The position numbers and the translations under genes were made by a program. From Hirudinaria manillensis (Eukaryota > Annelida > Clitellata > Hirudinida > Hirudinidae), in the NCBI GenBank assembly GCA_034509925.1, contig CM067530.1:11498501-11562500 (forward strand): DNA of 64,000 nucleotides. The letters are read 5' to 3'. Below, piece by piece: positions 55,431-64,000 of this stretch (within the stretch, counting starts at the first letter, position 1; each line of letters opens with the position of its first letter). The notes beneath the pieces are model-generated. The model was not told the DNA's origin and did no database searches. It saw nothing but the letters and a program-made list of their open reading frames with translations.

Positions 55431-58400
55431 CCTCTGCTCAGTCAACTGGTAACTTGTTACGCATCAGTGAACAACAATTCGGTGACTCACAAAAAAGCCC
55501 AACCGGGAAAGATACGGGCAGTATTCCACTTTTAGGAAGTAACGGTTTCAGTTTCTGTTGTACGAATCCTTGGGTTTACCCAAAGGGAGTTGGTTTCGAT
55601 TCTACAGATTCTTCGGTGTCGAACTGAGGAACCAACGAGTTCTTGGGTTTCCACAATGTGAGTCATCGAACTGCAGAGGAATATTTAAGTAATTTTTAAG
55701 TATAATCACCAAAATTTGGTTAAATTAATATATAAATTTATTTAAATATAATAATAATAATAATAATGACGATAATAATTACAACATATTAATTGTCCCA
55801 TGAATAGATATTTTCATGTTTTCTTTCTTCGACATTCTCTCAACTTTGAAGCAGAAATACGCCAATGACGACGATGACGACGACGATGATGACGATGATG
55901 ATGACGACGATGATGATGTCGTGTGATGCACTTCAATCTCTCTCCAGAAAAACAGTTGCTCTTATCTCAAAGTTCCACGGTCTCCTATTGAAACGTAAAA
56001 CTTCACAACTGCTGTTGAATCATTGCACACCACAATAACATTGGAACAATCACGACGACGACGACGACGATGGGTCATAAGGTGATGATGATGATGATTA
56101 ATGCGGAGATGGTGGTGTTGGTAATGATCTCCGAATTATTGATCGATATTTTTCCTCCAATTAGCTCTAATTCTCTTCCTAGGTCACGTGCAAATTTCCG
56201 GATGTGACGTCATCGTCGTCGTCGTCATCATCATCATCATCATCGTCGTCGTCGTCTTCATTACATTGTCAAATTGATGGAATCTCAATTAGATGCGAAA
56301 TAAGGGTATTACAAACGGCTAATTAATTATTCATGAACTCCACCGTTGTGTCGCCAGACGTTACGTTCGGCCATGACGACCGTCAGTGTGGCCACTAATT
56401 CAATGAGATGTTCTCTTTGAATATTCAATGAGAGTTCATGAATATTTAACGACCTTTCGGGGGTAACAACATCAGACTCGCATCCGTGCCAACGTCATCA
56501 TCGGATGACATCGATGATGACGTGGCGCGGATGACGACGACGACGACGATGACTTTGCTTCATTCCAGCTCCGGATTAGCAATGGAGGCGAAAGGTCGTC
56601 GGTTGCCAGGCAACGGTTGCCAAGGAACGACGGAAGAAGGAGTGGAGGGAAGCAGAAGAATCGATTGGAGGCTTAAAATCAATTGCAAGGACATCCGCTA
56701 CTTGTAAATTTTATTGCTATTTACGACAATAATTTAAAATAAAATAACCACCAAATAAAATAAAATAATGAGGTTGAGGATGTTGACGACGACGACGACG
56801 ACGATGATGACGACGATGATGATGATGTGGTGATGTAATGCCAGGATCGCCAAGCAGCATAAAATCGAAACCACAGACAAGCAGCCGGAAATTACGCTAT
56901 CAAAGCCTGACCGGATGTTGGCGCTACACCACGTGACTAACACCAACCAATCAAGAAGGGGGGCCTCAGGGTTTAATTGCTGGTGATGGTGATATCTGTG
57001 ATGTTGATGTCATTCAGTGCTGAACTTCAGCTCAAATGTTGGACGAAACATATTCACATTTTGGGTCACCATCATCGTAGTCATCATCATCATCATCGTC
57101 GTCGTCATCATCATCATCGTCATCGTCGTCGTCGTCGTCCAGAGTAACGTGGAGGCGGAGATAGTAGACTTTTTGTGTCATTTTCAGGAATATTATGATA
57201 AATGACGTCATTAGGTGGAGAAAAGTCCTTGTCGAAATTGTTGATGATGTTGATGATGACGACGACGACGATGATGTTGATGATGACGACGACGATGATG
57301 ATGTTGATGATGATGACGACGACGATGGCGTTGATGACCACTTGCTTCTTCTTCAGCATCATCATCATCATCATCATTATCGTCACCATAGCTTAGCGAT
57401 TTTCCGTCAGGAATAATTAGTTTGCAGAATCTGTAAATTGTCATTAAAGATTTAGAATCGGCCTCTTGATTTGAAACAAAGAACAAATATTATAAAATAA
57501 ACAAAAATACAGAAAAGCACTTACTTACAAAATATTGAAATATCATGCAGACATTTTTGCAACGAAAACAACAACTTGGTAGAAAGAAATGAAGCGCTAC
57601 ATGATCGACTCGAGTGGAAGCATTTTGTTTACTTTCCACCACGTCATCGGGTGAACTCACAACAACACAACATCAACCGAGGTTTGTCGTCTGCTCCGTG
57701 AATTTCAATTTTTTTCTGATTTTTTATTTTTGTAATTAAATGTTTTTGACATTTTATTTGCAATTTAATTAAATTTAAAAATTAAATTCCATTTTTTTCG
57801 ATTTAAGACAAATAAATCTTCGGCATTTTTTGAGTCTACAGTTTGAAATATTTCTCTGCGTAGTCCATTGGCTTCTAATCTAATGGACCTAATTATATTA
57901 TTATAATGACAACGTATGGAGTAATCATGAATAATTAATTCCTCTCGTAGAACGGAAGCGTTTGCAAGGATTCCATTTGTTTAGGGGGTGGAGTCTATTG
58001 AGGTGTTTGTTTGCGAAGGAAGTTGGGTTTCAATCAGTGATTGAATGACGTGATGATTGAACGATTTCAATCAGTGATTGAACAGCAGTCGATTCTTTGA
58101 CTTCCGTAACATTTTACGGCATCCCGTTGTGAAATATATTTAATGTAAATATTTAATATATTTAAAATAAATATTTAATATAAATATTTAAAATGAATAT
58201 TTAATATATTTCAGATTTAATCTTTTGAGCGAAATATCTGGAACATATGGAAAATTGATGTTTGAGTTCATTTTCTATTCAAGTCCTTTGACTTTTTAAA
58301 ACTGATTAAAACAATTTCAATAATAACGAAATAATAAAATAAATACAATAATAATAATAATAATAATAAATAAAAATAAAATATGAATTTGTTTCATTAT

Positions 58401-58661
58401 TAGATAAAAAATAATCTGACAAGAAAAAGAACAGACGAGCGAAACAAGGAAGGCAACTGATTTTCTTCAACGTGGTGACCGTCCATATTTGAATAAATTA
58501 TGCTAATTAATAACTGATTATGAATATGAATGGCATGAACCCTTCATGACAAGATTAATGATAAACATCATTTTATTATTATTGTTATTATTAAAATAAT
58601 AAATTATTAAAATAATTAATAATAATAATAATAATAATAAATCATGAATTTATTGGTAGCC
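55431..58661. promoter_or_regulatory. Divergent region between the Roco gene and RSPH1
   Basis: These 3.2 kb contain many GAT/GAC/CGT triplet runs (for example 55867-55920, 56040-56070, 56775-56830, 57080-57140, 57240-57330) and no exon I can support. The 5' UTR exons of the Roco gene are expected here. An X-box-like site is at 56602-56614. AT-rich DNA fills 57480-58640. Confidence 0.45.
56602..56628. promoter_or_regulatory. RFX-type X-box, perfect copy plus a degenerate copy
   Basis: GTTGCCAGGCAAC (56602-56614) fits the RFX consensus GTNRCC-N(0-3)-RGYAAC with a 1-base spacer. It is followed one base later by GTTGCCAAGGAAC, which departs at one position. RFX factors drive ciliary genes in animals. 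RSPH1, an axonemal radial spoke gene, starts 2 kb to the right. The distance is long for a classical X-box, so the link is an inference. Confidence 0.45.
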
Positions 58662-60492
58662 ATGGAAACGGGCTACAGATACGACGGAGAGTACAATGAA
58701 AATTATCAACGGCACGGATTTGGAAAAGCATTTTTTCCAAACGGAGATAAATATGAAGGTGGTGATGACAATGATGAAGATGATGATGATGATGATGATG
58801 GTCATGGTCATGCTTAGTGATAAAATTAATATTAGTAAACTTTCCAGCATTAATATTAATAAGCTTTCCAGCTTTAATATTACTTAATATGTAACAGTAA
58901 CATCAGTAACATGTCGAGTAACTCGCGACGACAACAGCAGTAACAGTAAATGTCTGCGCTACATAAATTCTGTGAACCACATGTACAGGTCAGTACGAGA
59001 ATGGAAAGCGAAACGGCTTCGGAAAGTACACCTTTGCCAACGAAGCGACGTACAATGGGGAATGGAAAGATGGAAAGAAACATGGACTCGGGGTTTTCCA
59101 GTACCCGGATGGATCCAAATATGACGGTAGTTTAAATAACACTAAGTTCGTCCATCCAGGCACATATAAAATAATTAATGAAGTAATTTAAATAATAATA
59201 ATAATAATAATACAGCAATAATATTGTTACTAATAATAATGACAATAACCGTCATCATAATTAGAAATAAGAAATAAGTAATAGTGAAATTTTAGAAACT
59301 ATTTCAGACCAGAGTGACCTCTGGAAACAGCACACCACCACCACACCACCACCACCACCACACCACCATTACTACCACAATCACCCCTGCTCTTTTTACA
59401 GGTGCCTGGGTGGACGACATGAGGCACGGCTACGGCAAGTACTTTTACTCGAACGGTGATTACTACGAAGGTGACTGGGTGAATCATATGCGCCACGGCA
59501 AGGGCAAGTATGCCTACGCCAATTCGAACCTTCTCTTCACCGGGGTTTGGTCCGAGGGTAAGAGGACCGGTGAGGGTATAGTGACCCGCATTGGAGACGA
59601 CGTTTGTATGGAGCAGGTGGAAGCTGAGGTGACGGGTTCGCAGGACAAGTACGAACCTTACTATCAGTACGGCGAGTTCCACATGGGAGCGGATTTCAAG
59701 ACCCACAAAGTCGTCTCCCACGACAGCCTCCCTCAAAAACCCGAACCCGTCCAAGAGACGGCGATTCAGGAGGTCCTTGTCAAAGATGTCACTCCGGAAG
59801 CAGAAGTGGTGGAAGAAAGGTTATCTGCCGTGCAGGCCATGACGGCGGTCAGTTCTCCGCCACCGGCAGAGTCGATGGAGGCGGCACCGGAAGAGCAAGA
59901 ACGACCGCCCGCACCGGTCGAAGAACAACTGCCGGGACCCGCCGTCGGGGAAGAACCTCCTCCGACAGCGGAAGAAGTGGAGAGAACTCCGTCGGCGGCA
60001 GCCGAGGTCCCAACGGGGGAGGCGGCCGTGGAGAAAACTTCGGGTACGGAAGGCGCCGGACAAGTCACGGAGCCCCAAGTCCCGGCGGCGCAAGAGTCGG
60101 TGGGAGAGGTTGCGCCGGTGGAAGAAGCTCCGCCGGCGGAGGAAGGAGAACCGGCGCCAGCGGCCGAAGAAGAGAAACCGCCCGTCGAGGAAACTCCGCC
60201 TCCTCCTCCGCCACCGGAGGAAAAACTGTCGGAGGCGCCACCGGCACCGGAGCCGGCGGTGGAAGAGGCGGTGTTGGAGGAAGCGAAGCCACCCGAGGAA
60301 CTAGTCTTAGAAGAGCCACCTCCGCCCGAGCCACCGGTGGAAGAAATTGCACCACAGGAGGTCGAACCTCCGCCGGTGACAGAGCAGACGCCGACGGAGC
60401 CAAACGAGGCCGGCGAGCCGACTCCGGCAGCCGAAAAGGTGCCTTCGACGTCCGAAGATCAGCCACCGGCCAACCCGGAGGAGGCCCAGTGA
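58662..60492 (+). CDS. RSPH1: Radial spoke head protein 1, MORN-repeat protein with long acidic tail
   Basis: RSPH1 is part of the radial spoke head of motile cilia. Three exons (58662-58758, 58989-59126, 59402-60492) join in phase 1 to give 441 residues. Six to seven MORN repeats fill the first 150 residues: YDGEYNENYQRHGFGKAFFP, YNGEWKDGKKHGLGVFQYPD, GAWVDDMRHGYGKYFYSNGD, YEGDWVNHMRHGKGKYAYA and FTGVWSEGKRTGEGIV. The YGEFHMG block that ends the repeat region follows. The rest, about 250 residues, is a Pro/Glu/Ala-rich repeat-like tail, longer than in vertebrate RSPH1 (about 309 residues in total). The ATG at 58662 has a GCC-ATGG context. An in-frame ATG at 58644 would add six residues. Confidence 0.92.
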
Positions 60493-62049
60493 GACCGTGG
60501 TGGATTGAAGGAAGGAGAAGAGAGGTTTGCAACAGCAGTTGTGATCCAATTCCGCTTCGTGGGAAGATATTTCGAAACATCTCCGACTATTGCGCAACAC
60601 TATTATTATTTTGTTGTTTTACATCCTCGGCCAACATCCAAATATTAATATCATTTATATTTATTAATGGATCAATCAATTTCTCAAAGATAAAAGTGCA
60701 AAAGCGGATTCATTGTTGCCGATCATTTTGTTATATTTGTTATTAACTCTTATTACCTGGATTAATAGGTTCTATTGGCAATGTAAGCCCTTTTTGTAAC
60801 TGATGAAAGTAAACTAAACACGGCTGGAAGGACGAGGGGATGGATGGACAGATGGATGGACGCTCGCGGAGATTACGAACTCGTAATGCCAGCCTTATCC
60901 AGAGTCGGACGCCGAATGACGCACGTTCCCCGTGTGTATTACTCCGCCCCGAAGACAAAAAAGTAGTCCCAATTCACTTTCGGCAACATCTTTCCTATCT
61001 CTAATTCATAGAGATCTCAATACGCAGTTATTTTTCCGTTGTTCCTACCATCCATTAAACATCCAAACATCCATCTATCCATCCATCCATTCATCCATCC
61101 ATTCATTCATTCGTTCATCCATCCGTCCATTCATTTGTCCAGCCACTCATATAGTTTCGGATGTTTTTAATCCACAAAATAGTAAATATTTAACTTAGAA
61201 AAATCTCGTGCATCTTTAAAATATTTTATCGAATTAATAATAAAAAGATATATAAATTAATAAATAAAAATTAATTAAATTTATATCACTTAAAATATAA
61301 AGATCAAACCGTAAACTTTAAAGTTGCCATGGAACGTGGAGAGCGGATGGGAAAAATCAATATGACATCCAAGCTCGTAAGCCGTGATGTCGATGATGAT
61401 AATGATGACGATGATGATGACGACGACGACGATGATGCATTAATTAACATCATCGTTGTCGTCATCATCTTCAGGCAAACAATTTAATATTATATAGTTG
61501 AGCTGCCAATTAATATGGCGTGTTAAATTGAATTGTGTTAAATAGAATATAATGAGCATTGATCATCGTCATCGTCATCGTCATCGCCATCATCGTCATC
61601 ATCGTCGTCGTCTTCTTCGCCATCACAGGAAATGACTGGCGCCTCTTGGAAAGTGTAGTTTTACAAGCAAGCCCCAATCAATCTTTAGACTCTTAACGAC
61701 CAGGTTGTCTAATTCGTTACCATGGTGACGACGACGACGACTATGACGATGACGACGACGACACCGATAAAGATGATGACGACGACGATGACGATGATGA
61801 TGATGATGATGATGAAGGAGGAGGTGGAGCCTTTGATGATTAAGATCAAAGCCTGGGTAATTGAATTGCACCGAGGTTGAATGATATTTTACTTGTTTTT
61901 TTCATTAATCATCGTCTCCATCATCATCATCATTACCATCCACATTATCATTACCGTCATCATCACAATTTCCTGGAACTGTTGAAAATGTGATCAAAGC
62001 CTATAGCAATCGAAACAATCGCATTTGGTAGTCACCACCATCATCGTCG

Positions 62050-62050
<1 letters not shown>
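60493..62050. other. Gene-free region with triplet and tetranucleotide repeats
   Basis: This stretch contains the RSPH1 3' UTR, a TCCA/TTCA run at about 61068-61145, AT-rich DNA, and several CGT/GAT triplet runs at 61390-61440, 61565-61615 and 61725-61815. No exon was recognised. Confidence 0.45.
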
Positions 62051-63235
<1,185 letters not shown>

Positions 63236-63439
63236 CCTTCCTTATTTTCGGCATCGTTTTTTCTTAGAGGTTCCTCGTAAAGAAGAAAAATCTTTTACTC
63301 TTTTCCTTGAACAGAAAATCTTTGCGCTTCTTTTATTGTTCTTGCCTTTGAAAGACACGAGAGTCACTGGCTCTTAAATATGCAACGCAATCCAATCGCG
63401 CCCCCAAAACACACGCGCACCAAGGACCGTCTTTGGCTC

Positions 63440-63660
63440 AACTGCCACGGCTACTTGCGCCTTTATAAGCGGCGTACAGCGCCAGGCGTACACCATTTCC
63501 TCGCTGTGCTGTAGTGGAGTAGGAGGAGGAGGAGGAAGAGAGATGCCGCGCATCTCCGGGAGAGGGGGTTGCCATGGGAGCCACCGCGGTTGCTATGGAG
63601 ACGGGCGTACCTCACCCCCCTCGTTCTCCACCACTTCTGCTCAAAGGGGACGCAAAAGTG
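63440..63660 (+). promoter_or_regulatory. GC-rich promoter-like segment with TATA box and possible first exon
   Basis: After 1.2 kb of repeat the base composition changes sharply. CTTTATAAGC at 63461-63470 looks like a TATA box. A GGA-rich 5' UTR-like stretch and two candidate start codons follow. The ATG at 63542 reads MPRISGRGGCHGSHRGCYGD. The ATG at 63574 reads MGATAVAMETGVPHPPRSPP and is overlapped by GTTGCCATGG, an X-box-like half site. Either could be the first exon of a gene continuing off the right edge. No family is recognised. Confidence 0.35.
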
Positions 63661-64000
63661 GTTAAAATTCTATTCGAGTTTATGTCGAATACTTGCCGGC
63701 AATTCGTTGGAAGGATTCAAAATATCTTGATGATAATGATGACGACGACGACGATGATAATGATGATGGTGATGATGATGATGATATTAACCAACGTGAC
63801 GACTATTGCGTGCTTGTGTAGCGCACATTTAGACACAAGTAATGTGTCTTCAGTTTCAAGGAATGTCGTGGAAAAGTACAGCAAAGTACCATATAATAGT
63901 ATACAAGTACATTACTTTTTAAATTATTATCATCGCTTATTATATCAGTGCCTATAATTAAATATAATATTATTTAATTGCCACAGTCACAAATATAATC
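63661..64000. other. Right-edge sequence without an assigned gene
   Basis: A GAT/GAC triplet run lies at 63730-63785, followed by mixed AT-rich DNA. If a gene starts near 63542-63574, this would be its first exon end and intron. Confidence 0.3.

Noticed and set aside
59766-60600. Minus-strand frames of 90-171 codons under RSPH1
   Set aside because: Shadow frames of the GC-rich RSPH1 tail, rich in Ser/Arg or Pro/Ala with no independent support.

Overview
The window is nuclear DNA from an animal (metazoan). The genes are split by short, AT-rich GT-AG introns, mostly 60-700 bp. The proteins are animal housekeeping and cell-biology families: MTTP, ZIP11, an ALY/REF export factor, TBC1D10, RLIG1, eL31, SIKE/FGFR1OP2, ERGIC2, a Roco GTPase and the radial spoke protein RSPH1. 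Non-coding DNA is rich in (ATC)n, (ATT)n and tetranucleotide repeats. I cannot name the clade from sequence alone; an invertebrate is likely.

Layout from left to right. A partial first exon on the minus strand (213-339) faces the 17-exon MTTP gene (910-7131, +). SLC39A11/ZIP11 follows (7516-9867, -), then a six-exon gene of unknown function (10351-11954, +) and an ALYREF-type mRNA export adaptor (12295-14021, +). Next are TBC1D10 (15373-18632, -), an uninterrupted RLIG1 RNA ligase (19040-20077, +), RPL31 (20322-20972, -), an uninterrupted GT92-type glycosyltransferase (21562-23172, -), FGFR1OP2/SIKE (25017-26393, +), ERGIC2 (27057-30704, -) and a membrane-anchored protein with two START-like regions (31290-35624, +).

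From 36050 to 45315 lies a tandem array of five two-exon Ly6/uPAR-type three-finger genes, all on the minus strand. The last two were made by a local duplication, and the newest copy carries a decayed pogo/Tigger-like transposon in its intron. A large Roco gene (46420-55430, -) encodes ankyrin repeats, leucine-rich repeats, Roc and COR but no kinase. It is divergent from RSPH1 (58662-60492, +), and an RFX-type X-box lies in the 3.2 kb between them. The right end is dominated by a (CAT/ATC)n microsatellite of about 1.2 kb, followed by a GC-rich promoter-like segment.

Most neighbouring genes alternate between divergent (head-to-head) and convergent (tail-to-tail) pairs with short spacers, so several pairs probably share promoters. 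No rRNA, tRNA or CRISPR feature was recognised. Exon boundaries were derived by hand from reading frame, splice consensus and remembered family similarity. They may be off by a base or so and have not been checked against transcripts.
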